Shown in pieces: positions 46,643-59,294 of a stretch of DNA of 64,000 nucleotides (positions are counted from its first letter, which is position 1; each line of letters starts with the position of its first letter). A program made the position numbers and the translations under genes. The notes beneath the pieces were generated by a model. It ran no database searches. It was not told the DNA's origin and saw only the letters and a program-made list of their open reading frames with translations. Source of the stretch: Przewalskia tangutica (taxonomy: Eukaryota > Streptophyta > Magnoliopsida > Solanales > Solanaceae). The stretch lies in NCBI GenBank assembly GCA_029844215.1, contig CM056738.1:40932388-40996387 (forward strand), in the 5' to 3' direction.

Positions 46643-48502
46643 GTGATAACGGAGTCTGGGCTATTTTGTGTGATTATAACAATGAATATTAATGATAATA
46701 TGGGTTAGGATTTGTCTAGATCTAAATTTTGTCTTTTAAAAGCTTTAAAACCTTAAAATCTCAAGAACGCATAATCATTGTCTCTGGATTTATTGTACAA
46801 TGATGGAATCGAGGAAGTTATTCCAATCTAACTCTTCTAGGTCAACGTGCGTAACCGGTTTGATTTCGAACATGGTGCACTGAAACGAGAAGGGATTGGA
46901 TAATGGTCGATGAACGTGTTGTTTGATAATGAAAGGGAACAAGAGTGAATCTGAAAATCTGACCCTAAACTAGTTTTAGGGCTTCGGAAATACAGATTTC
47001 GCGTTTTTGGGGTCGAGGCGCCGCGGCTCCACGATGGAGCGCCGCGGCGCCTCCTAGGGTTTGACGGCGGCGCTGCGGCTCTAATTAATTTTTCAATCCA
47101 GATTGCTCACTGCCAGTCAGGCGCTGCGGCGCCAGCCCCGAGGGCCGCGTCTCCGACGGTAATTTAAAAAAAAATCGGAGTCAGAAACTAAAGTTTTGAG
47201 TATTCAGATTCTGATCCTAATATTATAATTATTCAGAATCTGGAAGATTAAAGATTTAAATTAGGCAGATTTGGTCCTTTCGGAAAATTCCGTAATTAAG
47301 TAAAGTTTCTAAAAATTGAAATTTTGAAATCTGGAAATTGCAAACAGATCCCTGAAACCTGAACATATTTTCTGAAAGTTAAAATTGCATTTTCTGAATT
47401 TTATAGGGCTAAAATTGAAATTTTAATTCTTGAGGGACTAAACTGTAAATTTTGAAAAGTTTACAGAATTTCAGAAAATCAGAATTTTAAAATCGGAAAT
47501 TATTTAGGGACTGTTTGGCATAGACATAGAGCTTAGAGTTTAGACGAATAGACCCATGATTATCCTTAATGGTATATTATTTGTAATATACAAATGTGCT
47601 ATGTGATTGAATGTGATGAATTTAAATTATTAGCATAGCGTCCGCAATTATTGTCTGTGTAGGCGGCGCCCAGTAATTGTTTACTTTCAAATGACCGCGA
47701 TAACTGTCTGGATAGGCGGCATCCAGTACTTGATTAAAATTATCTTGATATCATGCCTATTGGGTTTGATGATTACCTATCTAATTGTGTTTAAAAAATT
47801 GCATGATAGAATGTCATATGATGGATGACTTGATTGTTGATCTTGAATGAATCCCCGGAAAAATGAAAATGTTACCCAAACATTAAATACAAGTCTAAAT
47901 TATAACGCGTCGTCCATTATAATTGTTAGGGTGCTAAGTCATTTTCGGCGATAAAAGTATTTATGTCAAAGCATTTGCTCTAAGTCTAAGAGGACTGAGG
48001 CCCTTTCATAGATGTGTTAAAATGAAAGTAGATAATAAACTTTTGTAGGTATTTACAGCAAAGTGTTTGCTTGCAAAGGCTAAATTTACTTAGGCATTTA
48101 AACGCAGTCGTGTAATGGGGTTGACTTGTTTAGATGAATCTTGGCGCCAAGGTGTCGGACTAGTCTAAAGACGTAAGATTAAAAATTAAAGATATTTAAT
48201 AAAACCAAGAGTTGTAGAGTTGCTTTACAATTGGTTGGGGACCTACCAAAGTGTGCTATTGAAGTTATCAGTCAAAGCAAACGCGAATATAACATATGTT
48301 TGGATCTTGGCCCACTATGACCTTTATATTGATTTAGGTCCGTATTCTACCTAGGGGTCGTAGAAGTATGCAAAATAGTAGGAGCTAATTAAAACAAAAG
48401 GTCATGTTGAAATTAAAAAATTATGAATGTGTATAAATTATAGGAAGAATGAATTATTGATTACATTTTCCTATTCTATCTATTATCTTCAGATCTTCAG
48501 AA
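46643..48502 (+). other. Leader of copia element 2
   Basis: About 1.9 kb of non-coding sequence between primer site and gag. It contains a strong GC-rich hairpin at 47015-47053 and two spaced copies of a block with gtctg-gtaggcggc--ccagta (about 47660 and 47705). No reading frame is supported. Confidence 0.55.
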
Positions 48503-50227
48503 ATGTCAAACTTTTCGTTGAAAATGCTCATGGAGTCAAACAGACTCACCGGACCCAACTTCATTGACTGGCTGAAAAATGTTAGAATTGTTCTCAGACA
48601 AGAAGAAATTGAGTATACATTAGACAAGGTATTCCCAACCGCTCCGGCGGAGGACTATGAAGAGTATGCAACTTTTGATCAGGTTGCCTACAAGAAACAT
48701 TATAAAGATTCCACCGCAACTCAATGCTTAATGTTGTCTTCTATGTCACCTACTTTGCAAAGACAGCATGAATCTATGGGGCCCAACGAAATGATAACCC
48801 ATTTGAGGAGTCTTTATGATTCGCAGAGTCAGACAATGGAGTATGATCTGCTCATAGAACTTTTCAAGTATAGGCTAAATGAAGGGGACCAAGTTTCACC
48901 TCATGTGTTGAGGATGATTGAGCTGGTTTAAAGGTTAGCTTTTATTGACATAAAGTTTCATGACAGAGTCTCTACCACCCTCATCCTTTCCTCACTTCCA
49001 AAGTCGTTTGAGAGTTTCATTGTTAATTACAACATGAATGGGACTAAAGTGACATTGTCAGAGTTACATAATATGTTGAAAACATTTTAATCTTCGACCT
49101 CAAAGACCAAGACTATTCTGATGGTTAGCTCCTCTAGTCATCCCAAACCGAAAAGTAAGGGACAACAGAAGAGGAAGGGCAAAGTTGTTGCTCCGGCAGC
49201 AGCAGTGAAGCCCAAAGGAGGGGCGAAGAAGAAGAAGAAGAAACTGCCAACATCGGATGTTTGCATGAATTGCAACAGGAAGAGGCATTGGAGAAAGGAT
49301 TGCACTGCTCCAGGCGAAGGAATGGCACCAGGTGCTAATGTGCAAGATATGTTTGTAATTGAAATTAATCTATCTATAAATGATTCTCATTCCTGGGTAC
49401 TTGATACCGTTTGTGGCTCACACATTTGTACAAATGTGCAGGGGCTAACTGATAGCAGGAAGGTCGGGCCTCGCGAGGTGGACCTGCGCGTCGGAAATGG
49501 AGCACGAGTTGCTGCTGAGCGCGTGGGAACTTATAGGATAGATTTACCTTTTGGCAAAGTTTTAATGTTGAACAATTGTTTTTATGTTCCTTCTTTGACA
49601 AGGAATATTATTTACATTCATGTACTTGATTCAGAGGGTTTTTCCTCAAACACTTCTAATGACAATATGGTTTTGACTTTAGATAATATTGTGTATGGAT
49701 TTGCGCCTCTTGTGAATGGATTGTATACATTAAACTGCCACAGGGATATTTTCAATGTACAAAATAAAAGGGCTAAGTTAAATGAAAGAAATTCTACCTA
49801 CATATGGCATTGCAGACTTGGTCATATCAATCAAACAAGGATAAAACGGTTGAGGAAATTAAATTACCTCGAACCATTTGACTTATAATCTTATGGTAAC
49901 TGTGAATCCTGTTTGAAGGGTAAGATGGCTATTAAACCTCTTTCTGGAAAGGAGATCCGTGCCAAGGAGGTGCTTGAGTTAGTACATACGGACGTATGTG
50001 GACCATTTCAGACTCAAGCTAGAGAAGGTTTCTCGTACTTCATCACTTTTACAGACGACTTATCAAGGTTTGGATATGTGTATCTTATGCGACACAAATC
50101 CGAGGCTTTTGAGAAGTTTAAGGAGTTTAAGTGTGAAGTTGATAAACAACTCTCAAAGAGTATCAAGACTCTCCGATCTGATCGTGGGGGTGAATACTTA
50201 AGCAAATAATTTCTTGACTACTTAAGG
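48503..50227 (+). pseudogene. Copia gag-protease-integrase (N-half), four in-frame stops
   Basis: A single frame runs from the ATG at 48503 with stops only at 48929, 49088, 49886 and 50207, all TAA, and no frameshift. Gag (residues ~1-195) reads RLTGPNFIDWLKNVRIVLRQ and is of the UBN2 type. A Lys-rich segment precedes the zinc knuckle CMNCNRKRHWRKDC (about 49264-49305). Protease WVLDTVCGSH has D-T-V where relatives have D-T-G. Integrase: WHCRLGH, CESCLKGKM, LVHTDVCGPF and LRSDRGGEYL. The frame then passes into gypsy integrase. Confidence 0.85.
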
Positions 50228-51050
50228 GGTGCTCAGTTTACAACCCACTTTTGGAGGTCATTTCAGAAAGGTTTAGGCACCCAAGTAAACCTTATTAGAG
50301 CCTTCCATCCTCAGAAAACGATCAAATCGAGCGCATAATTCATACACTCAAGAATATGCTACGAACTTGTGCATTATATTTTAAAGGTAGTTGGGATGAT
50401 CATTTGTTCCATATTGAATTCGCTTATAATAACAATTATCATTTCAGTATCCATATGTCCCCGTATGAGGCATTGTATGAACAGAAGTGTAGATCCCCAA
50501 TTGACTGTCTTGATGTCGGTGAAGCCAGATTATTAGGGCCCAATTTGATCCAGTAAGCAGTGGAGAAGGTAATCCAAGAGCGCCTATTGACTACCCAAAG
50601 GCGGCAGAAATCCTATTAAGATATTCAACGCCGCGACTTAGAATTTGCAGTTGGCGATTGGTTATTCTTACAGGTTTCTCTTATGAAAGGGGTTATGAGA
50701 TTTGGCAAGAAAAGGAAACTTAGCCGCAGATACGTCGGTACATATAAGATTCTATTCAAGATAGGTTGTGTAGCTTATGAACTTGAACTACCCTCAGAAT
50801 TAGAAGCAGTTCACCCAATATTACATGTGTCGATGTTGCATAAGTGCATAGGAGACCCTTCCCGAATTACTCCCATAGAGGATGTACAAATCACCGAAGA
50901 TTTGACCTATGAAGAGACTCTAGTAGCCATACTAGATCGCCAAGTTAGAAAGTTGAGAACTAAATAAGTTGCCTCCATTAAGGTACTATGGAGAAATAAC
51001 AATACAGAGGAAATGACTTGGGAGGCCGAAGAAGATATGTGATCCAGATA
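50225..51050 (+). pseudogene. Tekay/Del-type gypsy integrase C-half with chromodomain-like tail
   Basis: Begins RGAQFTTHFWRSFQKGLGTQ, the middle of a gypsy integrase core, then HPQ..., NMLRTCALYFKGSWDDHLFH (one frame shift), FAYNNNYHFSIHMSPYEALY, GEARLLGPNLIQ, and in a later frame MKGVMRFGKKRKLSRRYVGT, LELPSELEAVHPILHVSMLH and DRQVRKLRTK. The end, KVLWRNNNTEEMTWEAEEDM, is the chromodomain-like tail of Tekay elements. Three or more frame breaks. RT and the first half of integrase are missing. Confidence 0.85.
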
Positions 51051-51445
51051 TCCTTACTTATTTCAATCCTCAGGTTTATACCAATACTCGTGCAATATTA
51101 TTTTCTCATTTTTAATCTATTTGTCAAAATGTAAAATCCTATATCTTCATTAGGTGCTAATGTCGATGAAGATATGGCAGGTGCAGCTTAGAGTACGACA
51201 AAGAATAATTGAGGTGAGTTATGGCTAACCTTCTTGATTTTGATATACAGACGGTCATGTGAAGCCTAGTTTATATTGCTTTATTGATATATTACCCTGT
51301 GTGGCATTGGATATATGTTTGATTTGTTTAATAGTTTTTGGGATAGTCTTGTTTACAAAGAAAAATCTGCCGAAATTTTTAGAACCACCGGAAGTTAAAT
51401 AATATCCTCAACATTCATGAATGAATGTTCCTAAGGGGAAAATGA
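51051..51445 (+). other. Gypsy 3' untranslated region, stem-loop and purine tract
   Basis: Non-coding apart from the end. AACATTCATGAATGAATGTT (about 51411-51430) is a stem-loop at the same place as the one at 6211, followed by the tract AAGGGGAAAATGA before the LTR. Confidence 0.65.
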
Positions 51446-52522
51446 TGTTACACCATGTAGTTTCATGTTCTGTCACGTTGTTAATAGATATCGATGTCTC
51501 AGGATGAAATACAACTTTACAAAAGGGAAATAAATATTTACAGCTTGTTTATGGTAGTTCCAAATTATATAGGAGCTATATGGATCAAAGGAAGTACGTT
51601 TTGTCAAAATAAAAAACTGGAGCAGTTTGACGGGCCGTCAAAATGCTATGGTGAACCGTCAAAATGCCTGAGATTTCTAGGTCTCATGAGGCAACTTGAA
51701 GGTCCAACTTGACGGACCGTCAAACTGTTTAACGAACCACTAAACCCACTGTCAAGGTGCGGCGGTAGAAATTTTCAGTCAGGTTTATATATGGGTTCTG
51801 CGATTTTGGGGCTCATTTTCACCCACACCAGACCTAGAAACACTCTATAAACTCTCTATAATATATTACATCATCTCAAGATCAGTCCAAAGTTAAATCA
51901 GACAAGATTAATGTGATAATTCTCGCGGTAATCGTAGAAACTATCCTTCTCGTATTTAAGTGATTTTGAAAACCCTAGGTGTTGGTGTGGCTTGATTTTT
52001 TTATAGAGGTATTGATGCTTAAAGGTAAGGATTTACCTACTACTACTTTTTACTATGATTAATCGATGATTTGAGATAAGTTGTGAAAGGATTTTCATAA
52101 TCGAAACTCGTAAACCTATGAAACCATGATATGATAAGTTGTGGGTTGTTTTGCTTGAAATATGAGATGATATTGATTAATGACTTGATTTTTGTTATTG
52201 TAACCCTAAGAAAGTATGTTTTGGAGAATTGTGAGATCAAATTACCTAAGTACCCTTTGTTAAGGAATCCAACAATCCTTTGTGTTTAAGGTTATCGATA
52301 AACATGCCTAAATGAAGTTTCTTATTTGGATATAAATTCGATATTGATATTGACCTTTTGTCTGCTATAGTAACAACCCTTAAGGAGTACGAGGGCATGT
52401 AAGGCGATTTTAACTACAAGGACAAGGTATGTAGGACTTCCCTTCCTCTTTCAGCATGATCTATGTAAAAGCGATATGAACACAACGTCAATCTATAATA
52501 ATTCCACTCCTAACAACTAGAA
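51446..52522 (+). repeat. Truncated 3' LTR of the gypsy fragment
   Basis: Starts TGTTACACCATGTAGTTTCA. It carries spaced inverted words GACGGGCCGTC and GACGGACCGTC (51639-51722). The end resembles 7655-7700 of another Tekay-like LTR (ggtatgt-gacctt/ccttcc...catgat). It is cut at 52522 by element F. Confidence 0.75.
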
Positions 52523-52676
52523 TGTCACGACCCGACCTCGGGCTCGCGACTGGTGCCCTACCTGGGCATCCTTACAGGTAAACATCAGAGAAAATCAGCG
52601 GAACATACATGGAACTCATAACGTACATTTAACAGAAAATAAAAAAACAAACTAGCCGATAAGGCTACCTCCCTGG

Positions 52677-52681
<5 letters not shown>

Positions 52682-52717
<36 letters not shown>
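52682..52717. repeat. (AT)n microsatellite
   Basis: About 18 AT units. The same place in the 5' LTR (58166-58182) has only about eight, a useful length polymorphism. Confidence 0.95.
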
Positions 52718-52718
<1 letters not shown>

Positions 52719-53379
52719 CCAAACGCAGTTACATCCTTCTTCTTTACAAACCGACCCACAAGATATGACTACAGACCTCTAAGAATTTTTGACATAACTA
52801 CTGTGACGGGATAAGGCCCCGTCGTACCTCTGAATATACCTATCCACAATGACCATCTCCAGAACATTAGAGTTATCCCAAAATGCTGAACAAGGATTCT
52901 AAGCTCACGGATCCACAACTGTGTACCTAGACCTGCGGACATGAACGAAGCCCCGGAAAGTCGATAACAACGCATAAGTATGTAAACAAGAATCTGATGG
53001 CAAGATCATAAATGTACACAAGAATGACATGGGCAAGTATGAAAAGCAAATACCAGATCCTACCATGTCATAACACAATCAGAGCCAATTGTACCTTGTA
53101 TCAATGTACTACTGTAATACCGTACCACTCTCACATATGAAAGTCATGTCAAAAATCTGGGAAACCTGCCCTCAGCATATAATATCACAGAAGCATGCTC
53201 GTGGAATACAACATCACCGTCAGCAGGTAACAAGTATAATGTACCCTACCAGTACACTGTGCCTTTTTAACAAAGAGAGTGAACAAGAATAAACTTTGTC
53301 GGTTTAAAACAGGAAGCTTATGATTAACCTAGGGCCATCCACCTGTAGTATCATTATGCAATCCTACTCCTGGGACTAT

Positions 53380-53760
53380 TTCACCGGCATAGGTCGTATG
53401 GACCCGCATGAGGTAATCTCCTCGCATAGGTTGTATCCGCCCGCATAGGCCGCATGGACCCGCATGAGGTAATCTCCAAGCATAGGATTGGTCCGCCCTG
53501 CATGGGACTATTTCACCCGCATGAGCCCTACGGACTCGCATGAGGTATTCCTCACATCGTGGGGAGCAAATCCACGGAATACGCAAAAACCACAAGTCCG
53601 GGGAATGACCCCGTAATGAATAATATATCACATGCACAACCGGCTAACATAATCACGTAACATAAGTACAATCGGCTATCATAATCTCATAACATAAGCA
53701 CAACCGGCTATCATAATCTCATAACATAACCCGACTATCATAATCTCATAACATAACCCG
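53380..53760. repeat. Two tandem arrays in the F 3' LTR
   Basis: 53380-53560 repeats CCGCATAGGCCGCATGGACC / CGCATGAGGTAATCTCC. 53640-53760 repeats GGCTATCATAATCTCATAAC-AT, about 33 bp. Both recur at 58840-59010 and 59100-59290, where the second array has an extra unit. Confidence 0.85.
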
Positions 53761-54039
53761 GCCTATGTGTAGGCTCGGTGTGTCTCATAACATAACATTT
53801 TAAACCGCCTTTTCACTTCTTCTTAAGTCGTTATAACAACTTCCCATAAAACTATTATAACAACCTTTCATTTTAGAGAACTAAAAACACTTTTATTTCT
53901 TATCACATTAGGGAAACTAAACCCAAAAGTACTACGTACATACATACTTAAAAAGAATCATGCAACTCCTTTTCCTTAAATCAACAAACGTATACTTTTA
54001 AAACTCAAGTTACATACTCTTTTGAAATAAATCAAGAAG

Positions 54040-54585
54040 CCATACTTTTTAAATCAAGTCATTCCTTCCTTTAAATCAAGTCCCATAACATGAAAAATAA
54101 AGTCTCATAACCCTTTAGGAAATCAAGGTTCATAGTCTTAAAACTTCATAACATAAATTCTTTAAAAATCAATTCACTTACTTCAATTAAATCAAGTCAT
54201 TTCTTCCTTTAAGAATTAAGTCCCATAACTTGAAAAATAAAGTCTCGTAACCTTTTAGGAAATCAAGGTTCATAGTCTTAAAACTTCATAACATAAATCC
54301 TTTAAATCACTTCACTTACTTCAATTAAATCAAGTCATTTCTTCCTTTAAGAATCAAGTCCCATAACTTGAAATATAAAGTTTCATAAGGTTCATAGTCT
54401 TAAAAACTTCATAACATAAATTCTTTAAAATACTTCACTTACTTCAATAAAATCAAGTCATTTCTTCCTTTAAGAATCAAGTGTCATAACTTGAAAAATA
54501 AAGTCTCATAACCTTTTTGGAAATCAAGGTTCATAGTCTTAAAACTTCATAACATAAATCCTTTAAAATCACTTCACTTACTTTT
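54040..54585. repeat. ~120-140 bp tandem array, about 4 units
   Basis: Units share CAAGTCATTTCTTCCTTTAA and CATAACTTGAAAAATAAAGT, at about 54057, 54196, 54330 and 54453. Confidence 0.85.
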
Positions 54586-54929
54586 ATGAGTCGTGAATAG
54601 GTTATACTCGTTGATAACAATATTTTCCATTGAGCCATGATCTAGAAAATGTAATACAATTTTGTCTCATCTTAGTTTCTATGCAGATGAAAGATTCTAC
54701 TCATTTCAATGTAATTGATTACCGATACATTTTCATTAACGCTGCAATGGCTTGTTCAGTCCCTTTTTTTTCATTAGTGAAGTAATTTAACAAGATCAAC
54801 TAGACTCCAATACTTCCTAACGACTATTACCAACATCCCCCATAAGACTTGGTAAGAACTTAGGAGTATTCTAGACATGCCTTTAGCATAAAATCAATAA
54901 CAGGAATACGTCCTATGACAAGGAAAGTA

Positions 54930-55115
54930 TACTCAAGAACAAGTCATGTATACTCCTAACAACAAGGCAAGTATACTTCAATTATCAAGGCAAGTATACT
55001 CCTAACAACAAGGCAAGTATACTTCAAATATCAAGACAAGTATACTCCTAATACTAAGGCAAGTATACTTCAATATCAAGTCATGTATACTCCTAATAAC
55101 AAGGAAAGTATACCA
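54930..55115. repeat. Short tandem array, ~24/48 bp
   Basis: Alternating AAGGCAAGTATACTCCTAAC and AAGGCAAGTATACTTCAA units, about eight in total. Confidence 0.85.
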
Positions 55116-56678
55116 TAAAGATACTCATGTCTATAGAAAGAAGAAGTTCACATACCTCGTGACGACTAACCAATACGACAAGTAGCAAAATGCTCCAAAG
55201 TACTTCAACTTCATCGGTTATTCCTTAAGTCAAGTAGACTCTGCTACACGTAGTACTTCAACCTAAAATGGCCATAGTACTTCTATCAATATCATACTTA
55301 CTATTGTAAGACTTATACCAAATAATTGCCCTCTAATTCTACGAAAAATCGGGCAGCACTTCCTTTGTTTCTACGTACTTTTCTACCTTTTCTAAGGCCC
55401 GTATTCATCAACCAATAAGCCACATTTAAGGCTCAACAATTCAGCTAACCAAAGGGGATTAGACGCCTTAACAGGACGTGTAAAATTCTGCCCCACAATT
55501 GTATAAAACAATCCAATAATTCAATGGCCATTCTCGGCTACAACCACATCAATTCTCTTTCAATTTTCTTTTTTGTCCTAGTCGTTATTCCAACATGTTA
55601 TATACATAATAACAATTCTAACAACTATAATTCTTTTCTTCTATAACATGCGACGATTGTAACTAACAATTAAATTGAATTACAATCTTAAAGGCCAACA
55701 TGCCAATCTCGGATTTAAGCTCACTAATTCCATAACATTTATCAATCTTCATTCTAAATATCACATGCTCATCTATCAACTACTACAACATGAAATCTTG
55801 AATTACAATAGCAAGGCGGAGATTATTACCTCTTTAAGCCCAAATACAATCCAAAACTTAAAGTCGATCCTTAGCAACTTTAGCTCATCTTTTTTACGTT
55901 CCAATCCACTCCAAACAATCCATAGAAGTTCATAAATAACTTCTCTTCAATTTCCAACTTCAAAGTTGAAGAACACCTTAGGTTTTCATCTTGCGACTAA
56001 CCTAAAAACGTAGTTTTTTCGGGATTTTTGTGTTGGGATATCCTTAGAATACCTCTAGGGATCTTGGGTTTGAATATTGGGATTTATGAAGCAAGATTGC
56101 AAAATTTCCTTTCTTGTTGGAGAGCTTGGCCGAGAGCTCCTTAGAGCTTGCACAAAATTGCTTGAATTTTTTTCTAAGTGTTTAACTTGTCTTGCTACTA
56201 GTATGTGATATATACTACAATCAAGGGTTTGGATGAAACCAAATGGATGGCTAGGATGGTGGTCAATTATATCAAGCTCCACTTGCCCTTTGGCTTGGTC
56301 CATTTCTTTAATTCATCCAACATAAGCATGTGGAGGGTGACACGTGTCTCCTTCCCATTGGTCCATAATATTTTGTTTTCCGAAATTTCCATAATTGATC
56401 AAAATATCGGAAACCTCGTGGGCCCCACAAAAACGTAAAATTTCTCGGGTGGGCCCCACGTATCCAACTCTGAAAATAAAATTTCATAATTCTGATAAAC
56501 TCTTAAAAGTCTCAAATAACAAATTTGAGAACCCAATTCTCATTAACGAACGATTTTCCCTCCCGAGGTTCGGAAAATTTTTCCTTAGAAATCACAACTC
56601 TTTCTTTCGTTCAAATTTTAAGTCCTGATTCCTTACGTACATTCTCTTAAACATATCCTGAAATTACGGGGTGCAACA

Positions 56679-57990
56679 TTCTTCCCCCCTTAGAAACATT
56701 CATCCCCGAATGTTCTTTCAGAGCTCAATCTAACATTTTTCGGTATAGTCTCATAAAACTACACTTAATGAAACCTAATTATGCCACCTATGGCCCTAAT
56801 ACATCGCACATGCTTATCCATCCATCATAAGACAAACGAGGAATCAAATCCAAAGTGTGCATCATCACTATTTACTCCCATTCATGGCCTAAAAGGATTC
56901 TCTTTTCGTACATTTCCTTAGTCATAACTATAAACACTTTAATTCTTTCAACCCTTGTTCTTTTCTTTTCTTACTTATCGTATTCTCCTCGTACTTCCAA
57001 ACCTATTCTAGCATACGTACATAATCTCAATCATTGCTTCTATTTTCAATTCCTTGGAGTTACTACATCAAAACTTGGTCATTATACATAGATTCAATTT
57101 TCGTTAAGGCACTTCTCGGCCCTCACGACCCGGTTCTGGTGGAACGCGTCCACGAACTCGTACAACGATTAACTAGACTTGATCCTTACACCCTCGTGAC
57201 ACTTATCACATAGCGGGACTACCTCCAACTGACCCCATTCTATTCCGGGCTACGAGTTGACCTGCAACAGCCCATACCCGACCCATAGTCACACTTAATT
57301 CTTATTTCTGGTCCGAAATAAATCTTACTACCTGAGAAGGCCTTGTACATCTAAGGTCTCTGTGGTTATCAATTATTCTAAGGTTATCAATCTTTATCAC
57401 CACAACTCTATTTACTCCATACCATTATTATTCACACAATCCCTTAAGCGTATAACACAGCTTAATCTAACAACATGGTATGTTATCCAATCAATAAAGC
57501 ATGATCATTTTTAAGAGTCTATTACAATCTCAGACCGTTCATTACCTTCTGACCATTCCAAATCAGTACATAAATAAAGCCTAGGTGTGGGTTCAATAAA
57601 CTGTTTCACACCTTCCAAGTAATTACTAAGGCTTAACCGACTCCTGCTAAACCATAATCATTCCAGGTAACATACATACAGCTCCAAATAAATACTTTCG
57701 TACAGATATACTTCCTCAATATACCTACTATATGATAATTTACCAACCTAGATACGCAGTCCATATAATCATTTCTGGGCCACCGTTGCCTTTCTCATAG
57801 CTGCAATCACAATAACTGTTAGGGAAATACCATCCTAACAACACAGATTTATCGCACGACCTTAGAGTAAGAAGAATGGAAACCAATACTAAGATGTCCT
57901 GCAGCCTCCTGGTTATGGATGTGGTGCACAACACACCGATAACCAAGACTCTACTAGACACGGTCTGTAGACACTTTCCGAGGACTAACT
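56679..57990 (-). other. Internal region of element F
   Basis: The minus-strand purine tract AAGGGGGGAAGAA with the upstream stem-loop AACATTCGGGGATGAATGTT borders the 3' LTR. 56780-56830 matches 6090-6160 of the gag-only element. 57100-57700 is of unknown origin with no supported reading frame. 57840-57990 matches the leader at 870-1009. Confidence 0.7.
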
Positions 57991-58002
57991 GCTCTGATAC
58001 CA
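57991..58002 (-). other. Primer binding site of element F
   Basis: TGGTATCAGAGC on the minus strand, intact, four bases after the LTR end at 58007. Confidence 0.9.
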
Positions 58003-58006
58003 CTTT

Positions 58007-59294
58007 TGTCACGACCCGACCTCGGGCCCGCGACTGGTGCCCTACCTGGGCATCCTTACAGGTAAACATCAGAGAAAATCAGCTGAACATACATGGAACT
58101 CATAACGTACATTTAACAGAAAATAAACAACAGGCTAGCCGATAAGGCTACCTCCCTAGACATACATATATATATATATATAACCAAACGCAGTTACATC
58201 CTTCTTCTTTACAAACCGACCCACAAGATATGACTACAGACCTCTAAGAATTTTTGACATAACTATTGTGACGGGACAAGGCCCCGTCGTACCTCTGAAT
58301 ATACCTATCCATAATGACATTGGAGCTATCCCAAAATGCTGAACAAGGATCCTAAGCTCACGGATCCACAATCAGGTACCTAGACTGCGGGACATTGAAC
58401 GCGGCCCCGAATGAAATTCGACAACAAGGTACCAAGTATGTAAACAAGAAGTACAGTAAGCAAGATCATAATGTACACAAGAATGACAGGGGCAAGTATG
58501 AAAACAAATACCAGATCCTACCGTGTCATAACACAATCAAAGCCAACTGTACCTTGTATCACTGTACTACTGTAACACCGTACCACTCTCACATATGAAA
58601 GCCATGTCAAAAATCTAGGACACCTGCCCTCAGCATATAATATCACAGAAGCATGCTCGTGGAATACAACATCATCGTCAGCATGTAACAAGTATAATGT
58701 ACCCTACCAGTACACTGTACCTTTTTAGCAAAGAGAGTGAACAAGAGTAAACTTTGTTGGTTTAAAATAGGAAGCTTATGATAAACCTAGGGCCATCCGC
58801 CCGTAGTATCATTATGCAATCCTACTCCTGAGACTATTTCACCCGCATAGGCCGTATGGACCTGCATGAGGTAATCTCCTCGCATAGGCTGTATCCGCCC
58901 GCATAGGCCGCATGGACCCGCATGAGGTAATCTCCTCGCATAGGACTGATCCGCCCCTCATGGGACTATTTCACCCGCATGAGCCCTACGGACTCACATG
59001 AGGTATTCCTCGCATCGTGGGGAGCAAATCCACGAAATATACAAATGCCACAAGTCCGGGGAATGACCCCGTAATGAATAATATATCACAGGCACAACCG
59101 GCTAACATAATCACGTAACATAAGTACAATCGGCTATCATAATCTCATAACATATGCACAACCGGCTATCATAATCTCATAACATAAGAACAATCAGCTA
59201 TCATAATCTCATAACATAAGCACAACCGGCTATCATAATCTCATAACATAACCTGACTATCATAATCTCATAACATAACACGGCCTATGTGTAG
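58007..59294 (-). repeat. 5' LTR fragment of element F
   Basis: Collinear with 52523-53772 of the 3' LTR; the net extra ~38 bases fit one more 33 bp unit. It stops abruptly in the word cctatgtgtag, where the other LTR continues with gctcggtg. Confidence 0.85.

Larger units (their letters stand above)
52523..56678 (-). repeat. 3' LTR (4.2 kb) of element F
   Basis: The minus strand starts TGTTGCACCCCGTAATTTCA at 56678 and ends GAGGTCGGGTCGTGACA at 52523. It is the longest LTR here, mainly because of four internal tandem arrays. Confidence 0.85.
52523..59294 (-). mobile_element. Tekay-like element F, non-coding internal region, 5' LTR cut
   Basis: On the minus strand: partial 5' LTR (58007-59294), primer site (57991-58002), internal region of 1.3 kb (56679-58006) and full 3' LTR (52523-56678). 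The internal region holds leader and 3' untranslated sequence but no gag or pol. It is therefore even more reduced than the gag-only element at 3052. Its 5' LTR is interrupted at 59294/59295 by another LTR. Confidence 0.8.

Noticed and set aside
31104..52522. Endogenous pararetrovirus or host virus sequence
   Set aside because: All RT, integrase and protease pieces match Athila, copia or Tekay-type retrotransposons; no movement-protein or coat-like frame is visible.
57740..58069. 109-codon minus open frame starting in the LTR
   Set aside because: It spans LTR end, primer site and leader, which are non-coding in this family.
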